Shown here: positions 35,575 through 43,845 of the stretch, one piece after another
Layout: each line of letters begins with the position of its first letter
How positions within the stretch are numbered: the first letter of the stretch is position 1
From: Bacteroidota bacterium
GTDB lineage: Bacteria; Bacteroidota; Bacteroidia; Chitinophagales; Chitinophagaceae
Length of the DNA: 46,742 nucleotides
Reading direction: 5' to 3'
NCBI GenBank assembly: GCA_029555415.1
Contig: JAKPSI010000040.1
Span: forward strand, 1-46,742
Notes under the pieces: model-generated
Databases searched by the model: none
Told to the model about the DNA's origin: nothing
What the model saw: only the letters and a program-made list of their open reading frames with translations
Translations under genes and position numbers: made by a program

Positions 35575-36891
35575 ATGACACAGGCTGCCATGGGAAAGTA
35601 CAGGTGGACGATCTGCGGATTGTTATTCTTCGCCACAACGGTCAACTACCTGGACCGTGCAGTGATCAGTCTGCTGAAACCTTATCTGGCAGCCGCTTTC
35701 AATTGGGATGCCCAACAGGAAGCCGGCAATTACGCCAATATTGAAATGGCATTCAAGCTTTCCTATGCGATCGGTATGCTGTTCGCCGGAAGGCTGATCG
35801 ATAAACTCGGCACCAAGATCGGATACGCACTGGCCACTTTCCTCTGGAGCCTGGCAGCAGTGGGACATGCACTGGCAAAAGGAACAGTTGGTTTTGCCAC
35901 AGCACGTGTGTTCCTTGGTATCACGGAATCCGGCAACTTCCCTGCGGCGATCAAAACGGTTGCGGAATGGTTCCCGAAAAAAGAAAGGGCCTTGGCCACA
36001 GGCATCTTTAATTCCGGTGCGAACATCGGTGCAATCATCGCGCCACTCAGTGTGCCGCTGATCGCGGATAATTGGGGCTGGCAATGGGCTTTCATCATTA
36101 CCGGCGCATTCGGTTTCGTTTGGCTCATCCTATGGTTCCTGTATTATGAAGTACCGCGCAAGCAGAAAAAACTCGGCGAAGCGGAATTGAATTTCATTGA
36201 AAGTGATAAGGACGAAAAACCGGAAGCGGATGAAGCAGCAGGTCCCCGCCTGACCTGGGTCAAATTGCTGGGCTATCGTCAAACCTGGGCATTTGCCATC
36301 GGTAAACTCATTACCGATCCCATCTGGTGGTTCTATTTGTTCTGGCTACCTGATTTCCTGCGCAAGCAATATCACCTGACCAGCCGCGAGATCATGTGGC
36401 CTACCGCGATCGTTTATATCATTTCCAGTATCGGCAGTATTTGGGGCGGATGGTTACCGCTGAAACTGATCAACCGCAACTGGCCGGTATTTAAAGCCCG
36501 CAAAACAAGTATGCTGATCTATGCACTGCTGGTATTGCCCATCGCATCGGCTCAATATGTCGGCGGCATCAGTATGTGGCTGGCTGTGATGATCATCGGG
36601 CTTGCCGCTGCTGCACACCAGGCCTGGAGCGCGAATATCTTCACTACGGTATCCGATATGTTCCCGAAAAGTGCTACCGCTTCTGTAACCGGTATTGGTG
36701 GCTTATTTGGTGGCCTGGGAGGCGTGATGCTCACCCTGTTCGTGCAGAAAAGAATGTTCGTCTATTATGAAGGGATCGGTCAGATCAACAAAGGATACTT
36801 TATCATGTTCGTGATCTGCTGTCTCGCTTATGTGAGCGCCTGGCTGATCATGCATGTGCTGGTGCCGAGGATGAAGAAGATCGAGTTCTAG
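35575..36891 (+). CDS. exuT: ExuT-like hexuronate MFS transporter
   Basis: The 438-residue membrane protein has about 12 hydrophobic segments and anion:cation symporter marks: TTVNYLDRAVISLLKPYL, GRLIDKLGTKIGYAL, GITESGNFPAAIKTVAEWFP, FNSGANIGAIIAPL and DPIWWFYLFWLPDFL. In this family ExuT takes up galacturonate and glucuronate across the inner membrane. As the last gene of the locus it supplies UxaC. The gap after it holds a short-period repeat rather than a clear terminator. Confidence 0.92.
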   Translation: MTQAAMGKYRWTICGLLFFATTVNYLDRAVISLLKPYLAAAFNWDAQQEAGNYANIEMAFKLSYAIGMLFAGRLIDKLGTKIGYALATFLWSLAAVGHALAKGTVGFATARVFLGITESGNFPAAIKTVAEWFPKKERALATGIFNSGANIGAIIAPLSVPLIADNWGWQWAFIITGAFGFVWLILWFLYYEVPRKQKKLGEAELNFIESDKDEKPEADEAAGPRLTWVKLLGYRQTWAFAIGKLITDPIWWFYLFWLPDFLRKQYHLTSREIMWPTAIVYIISSIGSIWGGWLPLKLINRNWPVFKARKTSMLIYALLVLPIASAQYVGGISMWLAVMIIGLAAAAHQAWSANIFTTVSDMFPKSATASVTGIGGLFGGLGGVMLTLFVQKRMFVYYEGIGQINKGYFIMFVICCLAYVSAWLIMHVLVPRMKKIEF

Positions 36892-36893
36892 TG

Positions 36894-36965
36894 TTTCCCG
36901 CAGATTTCGAAGATCTGAGCGCAGATCGCGCAGGTGTTTCACGCGACGACGCGGCGGCGCAACGA
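36894..36965. repeat. CGCAGATTn-type intergenic repeat
   Basis: TTTCCCGCAGATTTCG (36894-36909) recurs inverted at 18164-18179 with one change. It continues as imperfect 9-base units CGCAGATTT CGAAGATCT, then a GC-rich stretch built from CGACG/CGGCG. It fills most of the 118-base gap between the convergent exuT and lipoprotein genes. No other feature was seen there. Confidence 0.65.
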
Positions 36966-37009
36966 CACACCTGAATTCACTTAATACAGTAAAACTTTAA
37001 AGGATTCCT

Positions 37010-37888
37010 TCACTCCTGGTATGAAATGAAATACTCATAATCGTCCAGCCTTTTGAAATCTGCCGGTACATTTGTTATGACCTGTCTTGTTTGGGTTGGA
37101 TATAGGATACGTGTGAATGTGTATGGCCTCCTGATCTTAAAAATATGATCACTCTCCATGGTAGGTGCGATGGTTTCAACCAATTCCCGTTGAGTTCCCG
37201 ACCAGCGGTATTTTGATAACGCTACTTCCCCCGGGTGTCCGTAATCCATTTCATAGACCAGTTTTTCTTCAGGAAAGTATTCAGGATTAAAGAATGATTC
37301 TACGGAAAACCGGCCGGTGGCAGGCAGGTAGATGTATCCGGTTTCATCTTCCCGAGGACAACAGCCGGCACCGCTGTATGTGGCGAGAACCAGATCCTTA
37401 AATCCGTCCCCGTTCAGATCACGCAATGTATCACTATAAAATCCCAGGTTAAAACTATCACTTACAAGTTTCATGAGCCTTCCCTTTTCCAGGATCAGGA
37501 TATCCAGATACATTTCCGCATCGGAGAATGCATTGTTTTTCCGCATTACAACAAGGTGTTTCTTATCGGAAGAAAAAATATGACCGAACTGGTAATGTGC
37601 CTGAAGATCCGGGTCATGCGTTACCGATGTATCGATCCATCTGTCGTAGCTGTCCTTATCCTTATTTGCCTCAGCGTACTGCATCACCAGTTCCATTTCC
37701 TTTTGCATGATGATGCTGTCATGGATCTCTTTGTTTCTTAGCTGAATTGTGCGTAGACTGTCAGATAATACAGGTTCTTTAACAGGTGCGGTACCTCTTG
37801 CTACATGAATTTCATTCCCGGTCGGTTCTTTTTTTGAACGACAAGCAGCCAGACATATCAGCATGAAGAAAATGATGAGGTAGCGCAT
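37010..37888 (-). CDS. Hypothetical lipoprotein with FG-GAP/EF-hand-like motif
   Basis: The 292-residue product has a lipoprotein signal with lipobox LAAC (Cys16). A charged, probably helical segment follows (~35-80), then a beta-rich part containing DLNGDGFKDLVLATYSGAG, a calcium-binding-type loop of the FG-GAP/VCBS sort. It contains CCPREDE and a C terminus rich in aromatic and charged residues. No family was recognised. It is convergent with the pectin locus and separated from citrate synthase by 273 bases, so it probably belongs to neither. Confidence 0.8.
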   Translation of the reverse strand: MRYLIIFFMLICLAACRSKKEPTGNEIHVARGTAPVKEPVLSDSLRTIQLRNKEIHDSIIMQKEMELVMQYAEANKDKDSYDRWIDTSVTHDPDLQAHYQFGHIFSSDKKHLVVMRKNNAFSDAEMYLDILILEKGRLMKLVSDSFNLGFYSDTLRDLNGDGFKDLVLATYSGAGCCPREDETGYIYLPATGRFSVESFFNPEYFPEEKLVYEMDYGHPGEVALSKYRWSGTQRELVETIAPTMESDHIFKIRRPYTFTRILYPTQTRQVITNVPADFKRLDDYEYFISYQE

Positions 37889-38032
37889 ATGCAGTGTATG
37901 AAGGAAAGCAGACTTTCAATTTACAAATTTCCTTCACAGCATAACTTTATAAAACAGGATTTCGCGTAAACATACACGACTCGTTTGAAAAACACCAACC
38001 ACATAGTGTTGCTCTCGGCAGGCAGATTCAAA

Positions 38033-38057
38033 CCCGCCTTCGCTGCGCTACGGCGGG
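38033..38057. repeat. REP-like GC-rich palindrome
   Basis: CCCGCC and GGCGGG flank a 13-base centre (TTCGCTGCGCTAC), forming a stem-loop. Elements of this kind recur between genes in many Bacteroidota genomes. It lies in the gap between the lipoprotein gene and citrate synthase. Confidence 0.7.
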
Positions 38058-38125
38058 CAGGCTCGCAACCCGCAACAGTTGAATTGGAAAAAAATGATGA
38101 ATCCCGAATACTGCCCCTTAGCAGA

Positions 38126-38160
38126 GACTAAAGACTACCGACTAAAGACTACCGACTACC
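38126..38160. repeat. GACTAnn heptamer array
   Basis: GACTAAA, GACTACC, GACTAAA, GACTACC and GACTACC start at 38126, 38133, 38140, 38147 and 38154, an exact 7-base period. The array ends at the stop codon of citrate synthase (minus strand). The rest of the 273-base gap holds the palindrome at 38033 and no gene. Confidence 0.9.
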
Positions 38161-38161
38161 C

Positions 38162-39487
38162 TCACTCTCCCCAAATATTGTCCTTCCCATCCAGCCAGGT
38201 CTTCACCAGGTCGGTAGTAACGGATTTCGGTCTTTCGAGCGCGAGGCCCAGGGCCCTGTCCCAGCAAAGGCTGGCCAGTACACCCAGTGCGCGGCTCACC
38301 GCGAAGAGAACGGTGTAGTATTCGTATTCCACCATGCCGTAGTGAACGAGGAGTGCGCCACTGTGCGCGTCCACATTCGGCCAGGGATTCTTGATCTTAC
38401 CGATCGATTGGAGGATCGGCGGAACGGTTTCGTAAATATTCCAGACCGTTTTCACCAGCGGATCATCCGGCATGTGTTTCTTACCGAATGCCATCTGTGC
38501 TTCAAAACGGGGGTCGGTCTTTCTCAGCACCGCGTGTCCGTATCCCGGCACCACTTTACCTTCACTCAGGGTCTTCTTCACATAATCAGCGATCTGATCT
38601 TTTGTAGGTGCATCAGTATTCAGCTCTGCCTGCATTTCAAAGATCCACTTGATCACTTCCTGATTGGCGAGACCATGTAACGGACCCGCCAGGCCATTCA
38701 TACCGGATGCATAACTCAGGTAAGGATCGCTCAGCGCGGATCCTACCAGGTGCGTCGTATGCGCGGAAACGTTACCGCCTTCATGGTCGGCGTGGATGGT
38801 CATGTATAAACGCATCAGCTCTTTGAAACTCTCATCTTCATAACCCATCATGTGCGCATAGTTGCCAGCCCAGTCGAGCAGACCATTGGGTTGAATATGT
38901 TCTCCGTTCTTGTACTTACGGCGATAGATATATGCGGCCACACGCGGCAGACGTGCGATCAGGTCCATGGAGTCATCGAACACGGCTTCCCAGTAATCTT
39001 TCTTATTCATTCCGGCCGCGTACTTCTTCGCGAATTGTGATTCCGTCTGCAGGGCCATTACCGCGATCACGAATTGTGTCATCGGGTGTGCACTCACCGG
39101 CAATGCTTCGATGGTTGCGAATACGTGATTCGGAACGTGACTGCGGCGCTGCCAAACGGAAGTGAGATAATTCACTTCTTCATCCTTAGGTAATTTACCG
39201 ACCAGCATCAGGTGGAACAATCCTTCCGGTAATGGTTCGGATCCGCCCGGTGCTTTTGCAAGCTTCTCGCGCAATTCAGGGATGGAATAACCGCGGAAAC
39301 GAATACCTTCCTGGGCATCGAGTAAAGATGTTTCGGTAACCAGACCTGTCATCCCGCGCATACCCTGGTAGATCTGGGATAACTGCACTTCACCGATCAC
39401 TTTGTTACCATGTACTTTCAGCAATTCCTTGATCTCTGCAGAAACCTGATCTGCCTTCGCTTTGAACGTGTCTTTAATGATTCCCAT
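38162..39487 (-). CDS. gltA: Citrate synthase, mitochondrial-like type
   Basis: The 441-residue enzyme contains the catalytic His in NGLAGPLHGLANQEV, the second His in PGYGHAVLRKTDPR and the Asp in NPWPNVDAHSG, as in type I citrate synthases. Long blocks (GMRGMTGLVTETSLLDAQEG, DHEGGNVSAHTTHLVGSALS, VSRALGVLA, ERPKS) resemble animal mitochondrial citrate synthase more than the hexameric enterobacterial type. It condenses acetyl-CoA and oxaloacetate for the TCA cycle. A minus-strand promoter lies 44 bases upstream of the start. Confidence 0.96.
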   Translation of the reverse strand: MGIIKDTFKAKADQVSAEIKELLKVHGNKVIGEVQLSQIYQGMRGMTGLVTETSLLDAQEGIRFRGYSIPELREKLAKAPGGSEPLPEGLFHLMLVGKLPKDEEVNYLTSVWQRRSHVPNHVFATIEALPVSAHPMTQFVIAVMALQTESQFAKKYAAGMNKKDYWEAVFDDSMDLIARLPRVAAYIYRRKYKNGEHIQPNGLLDWAGNYAHMMGYEDESFKELMRLYMTIHADHEGGNVSAHTTHLVGSALSDPYLSYASGMNGLAGPLHGLANQEVIKWIFEMQAELNTDAPTKDQIADYVKKTLSEGKVVPGYGHAVLRKTDPRFEAQMAFGKKHMPDDPLVKTVWNIYETVPPILQSIGKIKNPWPNVDAHSGALLVHYGMVEYEYYTVLFAVSRALGVLASLCWDRALGLALERPKSVTTDLVKTWLDGKDNIWGE

Positions 39488-39530
39488 AAAGCCCTTTTTT
39501 CTGTTAAGTCGGGGATGAATGAATAATGCG

Positions 39531-39561
39531 TAAAGTTATGCAATGGCCTCAGTTACAGCAA
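39531..39561 (-). promoter_or_regulatory. Probable gltA promoter
   Basis: On the minus strand TTG (39559-39561), a 20-base spacer and TAACTTTA (39531-39538) match the Bacteroidota promoter with one mismatch in the -7 box. The predicted start near 39525 gives a leader of about 38 bases. Confidence 0.55.
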
Positions 39562-39607
39562 AAAAACAGGCCAGGAATCGGGGATTTTCCTGACTGCGAA
39601 AATGAAC

Positions 39608-40705
39608 TTACTTGGGGGTTCTCTTATACAGCCATGCGGCCACTGCAGAAAAGACCAGATTGGGCATCCAGGCCGCTAAAAAAGGAGAAAAATTGCTCTT
39701 GGTGGCGAACACGGTGGAGAAGCGGTCCGACATGATGAACAGGGCCGCGATCATGATCCCCAGGGCGATATGCACCCCGCTGCCGCCCCGGATCCGCCGG
39801 CTGGCGATGACCGCACCAATGATCGTAAGAAGAAGAACAGAAAAAGCAATAGCGGTGCGCCGGTGCTGCTCCACTTTCATGGCGTTCAGTCCTTCCGTAC
39901 CCCGCATTTCTTCCTTGCGCAGATAGGCATTCAGCTCCGGCGTGGTCAGCTTGTCCTTCAGGTACTCATCCTTTCGTAATTCGGAAGGGACCAGATTCAT
40001 GGAATACAGCATCTCAGGTACGTTCCGCAGCGTTTCATGCATACTGTCAACCGTCCTTTCCGTTACATTGATCAGCTTCCATTTTTTGCTCGCTGTATCC
40101 CAGCGCAGGATATCCGAACGGAGGTTATAAATGACCTTATTGTCCTTCACTTTTTCCAGAAAGAACCCGCCCGCTTCTTTACGTGCCGTATCAAAATTGC
40201 GGATCCCGACGAAAGTGTTGGAATCGATCCGCATGTAATAACAGGTCGGGCAGTTGGATTCAGTGCGCTGTTTACTCGGGTCGTTCTTGTCCACGTAGTT
40301 GGCCTGGAAATTACTGCGGATGATATTCGCTTTCGGGATCCAGTAACGGCCACCCAGCCAGAGCAGGCTTCCCAGGAGGACCCCGCCGAATACGTAGGGA
40401 CGAAGAAACCGGTTATAGCTCGTACCACTGGCCAGGATCGCGATCACTTCAGAACGTGTCGCCATCCGGCTGGTGAAAAAGATCACTGCGATGAATACGA
40501 ACAGGGGGAATAACAGACTCCATATCCAGGGAACGAAACCGAGGAAATACTGGTTGATGATCTGGTTGGTATTGAGCCCCGACTTCACGAAATCATCCGT
40601 CTTTTCCGTGGTGTCGATCGCCACGGCGATCACCGTGAATAACAACATGCAGAAAAAGAAAGTGACCAGGAATTTCTTCAGTATGTACCAGTCGATTTTG
40701 CGCAT
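39608..40705 (-). CDS. LptF/LptG-family permease of the LPS export ABC transporter
   Basis: The 365-residue protein opens MRKIDWYILKKFLVTFFFCM, the LptF/G signature. It has transmembrane helices near the N terminus (three) and C terminus (about three) flanking a periplasmic beta-jellyroll (~110-270). The C-terminal part reads TAIAFSVLLLTIIGAVIASR and GVHIALGIMIAALFIMSD. With LptB it extracts lipopolysaccharide from the inner membrane. The start was set at the conserved MRKIDWYI; MTEI four codons earlier (40717) is possible, while the frame reaching 40885 would overlap tgt. Confidence 0.9.
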   Translation of the reverse strand: MRKIDWYILKKFLVTFFFCMLLFTVIAVAIDTTEKTDDFVKSGLNTNQIINQYFLGFVPWIWSLLFPLFVFIAVIFFTSRMATRSEVIAILASGTSYNRFLRPYVFGGVLLGSLLWLGGRYWIPKANIIRSNFQANYVDKNDPSKQRTESNCPTCYYMRIDSNTFVGIRNFDTARKEAGGFFLEKVKDNKVIYNLRSDILRWDTASKKWKLINVTERTVDSMHETLRNVPEMLYSMNLVPSELRKDEYLKDKLTTPELNAYLRKEEMRGTEGLNAMKVEQHRRTAIAFSVLLLTIIGAVIASRRIRGGSGVHIALGIMIAALFIMSDRFSTVFATKSNFSPFLAAWMPNLVFSAVAAWLYKRTPK

Positions 40706-40791
40706 AATTTCGGTCATGGCCCCAGGGGCAGAACGGGGCAAAAGTAGCCTAAAAATTGTTGCGGCTTTGTGAAAGCGGTCCGTGGCTGGGA

Positions 40792-41931
40792 TCAGAGCTT
40801 TTGTTTCAGCCTGACCACCATTTCCTCCTTCCAGCTGCCGAAAGTACCCTGCTGGATCTGTTGCCGGGCCTGCTTTACAAGCCAAAGATAAAATGCCAGG
40901 TTGTGTACGCTGGCAATAGTGAGTCCAAGGATTTCTTTCGATTTCATCAGGTGCCGCAGGTAGGCCTTACTGTAATAATTGCTGATGGAATTATCCAGTC
41001 CTTCATCCAGCACGGAAAAATCCTTCTCCCATTTCTTATTGTCGATATTGATCACACCATTCGTGGTGAACAGCATCGCGTTCCTGCCATTGCGGGTAGG
41101 CATCACACAGTCGAACATATCCACGCCCATACTGATGCACTCCAGGATGTTCCAGGGGGTGCCCACACCCATCAGGTATCGCGGTTTGTTAGTTGGAAGA
41201 TTTTCACAGCTCCACGCGCAGATCTCATACATCACCGGCTCCGGTTCGCCCACACTTAAACCACCGATCGCATTGCCGGGCGCTTCTTTGGATGTAACAT
41301 ATTCACAGGATTGTTTACGCAGATCTTTGAATGTTCCTCCCTGTACGATCGGGAACAGGTTCTGAGTGTATCCGTATTTATCTTTTGTTCCGGTGAAACG
41401 ATCCACACAACGGTCGAGCCAGCGATGCGTCAGCTCCATACTTTTTTTCGCATAGGCATAATCACTGCCACCTGGCGGACATTCATCGAACGCCATGATG
41501 ATATCACCGCCGATACTGCGCTGGATATCCATGACAGCCTCAGGAGAGAACAGATGTTTGGAACCATCTATATGCGACTGAAACGTGACGCCTTCTTCTT
41601 TGATCTTGCGCGTGCCTGCTAATGAAAAGACCTGGTATCCGCCACTGTCGGTCAAAATGGGGCGGTCCCAACCCATGAACTGATGCAATCCGCCTGCCGC
41701 TTCAAGCACTTCCAGTCCGGGCCGCAGATATAAATGGTAAGTATTTCCCAGAATGATCTGTGCTTGCACATCCGCTTTCAGCTGTGCCTGCGTGACCGCT
41801 TTCACACTGCCCACGGTACCCACGGGCATAAAAATAGGGGTCTCGATCACGCCATGATCGGTCGTGATCTTTCCCGCCCGGGCGCTGGTTCCGGGATCGG
41901 TATGCTGTAGTTCGAATTGTAGTGCGGCCAT
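40792..41931 (-). CDS. tgt: tRNA-guanine transglycosylase (queuine tRNA-ribosyltransferase), zinc cysteines absent
   Basis: The 379-residue enzyme has TPIFMPVGTVGSVKAV, DSGGYQVFSL (Asp of the base pocket), FDECPPGG, QGGTFKDLR, GGLSVGEP and GVDMFDCVMPTRNGR (nucleophile Asp). It exchanges guanine 34 for a preQ1-type base in tRNAs with GUN anticodons. The zinc site normally CxCxxC in DEGCDCYTC reads DEGLDNSISN here (~309-318), although the later His in SVHNL remains. The upstream lptG-side gap is 86 bases; the two genes may be co-transcribed. Confidence 0.95.
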   Translation of the reverse strand: MAALQFELQHTDPGTSARAGKITTDHGVIETPIFMPVGTVGSVKAVTQAQLKADVQAQIILGNTYHLYLRPGLEVLEAAGGLHQFMGWDRPILTDSGGYQVFSLAGTRKIKEEGVTFQSHIDGSKHLFSPEAVMDIQRSIGGDIIMAFDECPPGGSDYAYAKKSMELTHRWLDRCVDRFTGTKDKYGYTQNLFPIVQGGTFKDLRKQSCEYVTSKEAPGNAIGGLSVGEPEPVMYEICAWSCENLPTNKPRYLMGVGTPWNILECISMGVDMFDCVMPTRNGRNAMLFTTNGVINIDNKKWEKDFSVLDEGLDNSISNYYSKAYLRHLMKSKEILGLTIASVHNLAFYLWLVKQARQQIQQGTFGSWKEEMVVRLKQKL

Positions 41932-41993
41932 AAGAATTCTGCGGGCTGCAAGATACGTGATTGCCCGTTTGCAGGTGCGCAGGTTGTGGGTAA

Positions 41994-42005
41994 ACCCTTA
42001 AGGGT
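41994..42005. promoter_or_regulatory. Perfect 12-bp palindrome between tgt and the GT2 gene
   Basis: ACCCTTAAGGGT is a perfect palindrome 30 bases before the GT2 ATG and 62 bases before the divergent tgt start. A TATCTTCG box (42023-42030) close to the ATG resembles a -7 element. A regulator site is possible but there is no second copy to support it. Confidence 0.3.
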
Positions 42006-42035
42006 AAAAAGTCAACAAGTTTTATCTTCGCCGCT

Positions 42036-43157
42036 ATGCCACCAATGAACTGGGGACTGATCATTTTCATCGTCTTCGCCACCGTCACTGCTTTACAATT
42101 ATTTTACTACAGCTGGTTCTACAGCCGTGTCGCTTTCTTTCGTAAAAAAGAAAAGACAGTATCCCGTCATAACCCGGTATCCGTCGTTATTTGCGCGCGC
42201 GATGAGGATGAGAACATCGCCCGCAATCTGCCCGGCGTGCTCGTACAGCAATACGGCAGCAGTTGGGAAGTAGTGGTAGTGAATGACAATTCACTCGACG
42301 ACTCCAAATACATCCTGCAGGAGTTGAAGAAGACATTCAAGTCCCTGCATGTGGTCGACCTTACTCAGGAAGCAAAACTGATCTCCGGAAAAAAATATCC
42401 CCTCTCCATCGGTATCCGCGAAGCGAAACATGAAGTGATCCTGCTCACGGATGCGGATTGTGTGCCGGGCAGTGAAACCTGGATCCAGAAAATGCAGGAT
42501 GCGTATGATGATGGCATTGAAGTAGTATTAGGATATGGCGCTTATCACAAACGCCGTGGCTTACTGAACAAGCTGATCCGTTTCGAGACTTTCCATACCG
42601 CGTTGCAGTATTTATCATATGCACTTGCTGGTATCCCTTACATGGGGGTAGGCAGGAATCTATCTTATAAAAAAGGATTGTTCATCCGTCACAAAGGATT
42701 TTCTTCCATCAATCATATTCCGAGCGGGGATGATGATCTGTTCATCAATAAAGTGGCCACCAAAGAAAACACCGCTGTGGTGATCGATCCGGAGGCAGTG
42801 ACGCGCTCTATACCCCGTACTACCTGGGGTGGCTGGCTTCGTCAGAAATCAAGGCACTATACCACGGCACGTTATTATAAACCGAAACACAAATTCCTGC
42901 TGGGACTGTATTTCACCACACAATTCCTATTCTATCCGCTGCTGGCGGCCAGTATCATATTTTATTGCTGGTGGCTGACGCTGGCTGTATTCGGCGTACG
43001 GTTCTTACTGCAGGCGGTCATCTTCTATGGCTCCATGAAAAAACTGGGCGAAAAAGACCTCTGGCCCTGGTTCATTTTCCTGGATATGTGGATGTTCTTT
43101 TATTATCTCATCTTTGCACCGGCATTATGGAAAACACCCCGCCGAAGCTGGAACTGA
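42036..43157 (+). CDS. Family 2 glycosyltransferase, membrane-bound
   Basis: The 373-residue protein has an N-terminal transmembrane helix (~6-26), then a GT-A domain: PVSVVICARDEDENIARNLP, VVVVNDNSLDDS, the metal-binding LLTDADCVPG, SGDDDLF and the acceptor-side RQKSRHYTTA. Two or three C-terminal helices follow (FYPLLAASIIFYCWW; FIFLDMWMFFYYLIF). It transfers a sugar from a nucleotide-sugar to a lipid or polysaccharide acceptor at the inner membrane, but donor and acceptor are unknown. Its last 31 bases overlap rsmG. Confidence 0.88.
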   Translation: MPPMNWGLIIFIVFATVTALQLFYYSWFYSRVAFFRKKEKTVSRHNPVSVVICARDEDENIARNLPGVLVQQYGSSWEVVVVNDNSLDDSKYILQELKKTFKSLHVVDLTQEAKLISGKKYPLSIGIREAKHEVILLTDADCVPGSETWIQKMQDAYDDGIEVVLGYGAYHKRRGLLNKLIRFETFHTALQYLSYALAGIPYMGVGRNLSYKKGLFIRHKGFSSINHIPSGDDDLFINKVATKENTAVVIDPEAVTRSIPRTTWGGWLRQKSRHYTTARYYKPKHKFLLGLYFTTQFLFYPLLAASIIFYCWWLTLAVFGVRFLLQAVIFYGSMKKLGEKDLWPWFIFLDMWMFFYYLIFAPALWKTPRRSWN

Positions 43158-43786
43158 TCACGAAATATTTTCAGGATTTCACTCCACGGCAGCTGGAACA
43201 GCTGACCGCGCTGGAAGGATTGTATCAGGAATGGAACCAGCAGATCAATGTTATTTCCCGGAAGGATATCGGCAGTCTGTATGAGAAACACGTGCTGCAT
43301 TCGCTCAGTATCGCTGCCGCTTTTGACTTTCCGGCCGGTACACAGATCATCGATATCGGAACCGGGGGTGGATTTCCCGGCATTCCCCTGGCGATCTTTT
43401 ATCCGGAAGTACAGTTCCATCTGGTGGACAGTATCGCCAAAAAACTGAAAGTGGTTTCGGCCGTTGCAGAGGCGCTTGAACTGAAGAACGTGACCACCCA
43501 GCATACCCGTGCCGAAGAGATCAAAGGCAGAAAGTTCCACTATGCTGTTTCACGTGCGGTGGCTCCGCTGAAGGAACTCTGGGGCTGGGCGCGGCCTTTA
43601 CTTAAGAACCTTCCCCCATCAGCATCAGGGGATACCGCATACCCCTCCGGCCTTATCTGCCTCAAAGGCGGTGACCTTGCTCTGGAGATCCAGGAAAGCA
43701 GTACCCGTCCCCGGATGATGGAGATCTATGGCATTTTTCCGGAAGAATTTTTCAAGGAAAAATTCATAGTTTACCAGACCAAATAA
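43127..43786 (+). CDS. rsmG: 16S rRNA m7G527 methyltransferase
   Basis: The 219-residue protein matches RsmG (GidB). Its blocks are QWNQ-type WNQQINVISRKD, the SAM-binding IIDIGTGGGFPGIPLAIFYP, LVDSIAKKLKVV, AEEI and the catalytic-region SRAVAPLKELWGW. It methylates G527 of 16S rRNA. The start MENTPPKLEL lies within the 3' end of the GT2 gene, a 31-base overlap in a different frame that implies co-transcription. Confidence 0.95.
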   Translation: MENTPPKLELITKYFQDFTPRQLEQLTALEGLYQEWNQQINVISRKDIGSLYEKHVLHSLSIAAAFDFPAGTQIIDIGTGGGFPGIPLAIFYPEVQFHLVDSIAKKLKVVSAVAEALELKNVTTQHTRAEEIKGRKFHYAVSRAVAPLKELWGWARPLLKNLPPSASGDTAYPSGLICLKGGDLALEIQESSTRPRMMEIYGIFPEEFFKEKFIVYQTK

Positions 43787-43792
43787 AGCAGA

Positions 43793-43840
43793 AATACCGG
43801 TTTGTGGTATTGCTGAATTTAGGGTTAAACATGAACTTTG
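43793..43840 (+). promoter_or_regulatory. Inverted repeat and promoter of the response regulator gene
   Basis: AATACC (43793-43798) and GGTATT (43806-43811) form an inverted repeat with 7 bases between. TTG at 43810-43812 overlaps the right arm and is followed after 20 bases by GAACTTTG (43833-43840), a -7 box with one mismatch. The same arrangement occurs at 44529-44577. Confidence 0.5.
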
Positions 43841-43845
43841 AACAC

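Noticed and set aside
5597-36891. Mobile element carrying the pectin locus
   Set aside because: No integrase, transposase or flanking direct repeat was found; the adjacent damaged tRNA copy alone is not enough to claim an island.
38033-38160. CRISPR-like array near citrate synthase
   Set aside because: The units are 7 bases with no spacers of 25-40 bases, and no cas gene is present.
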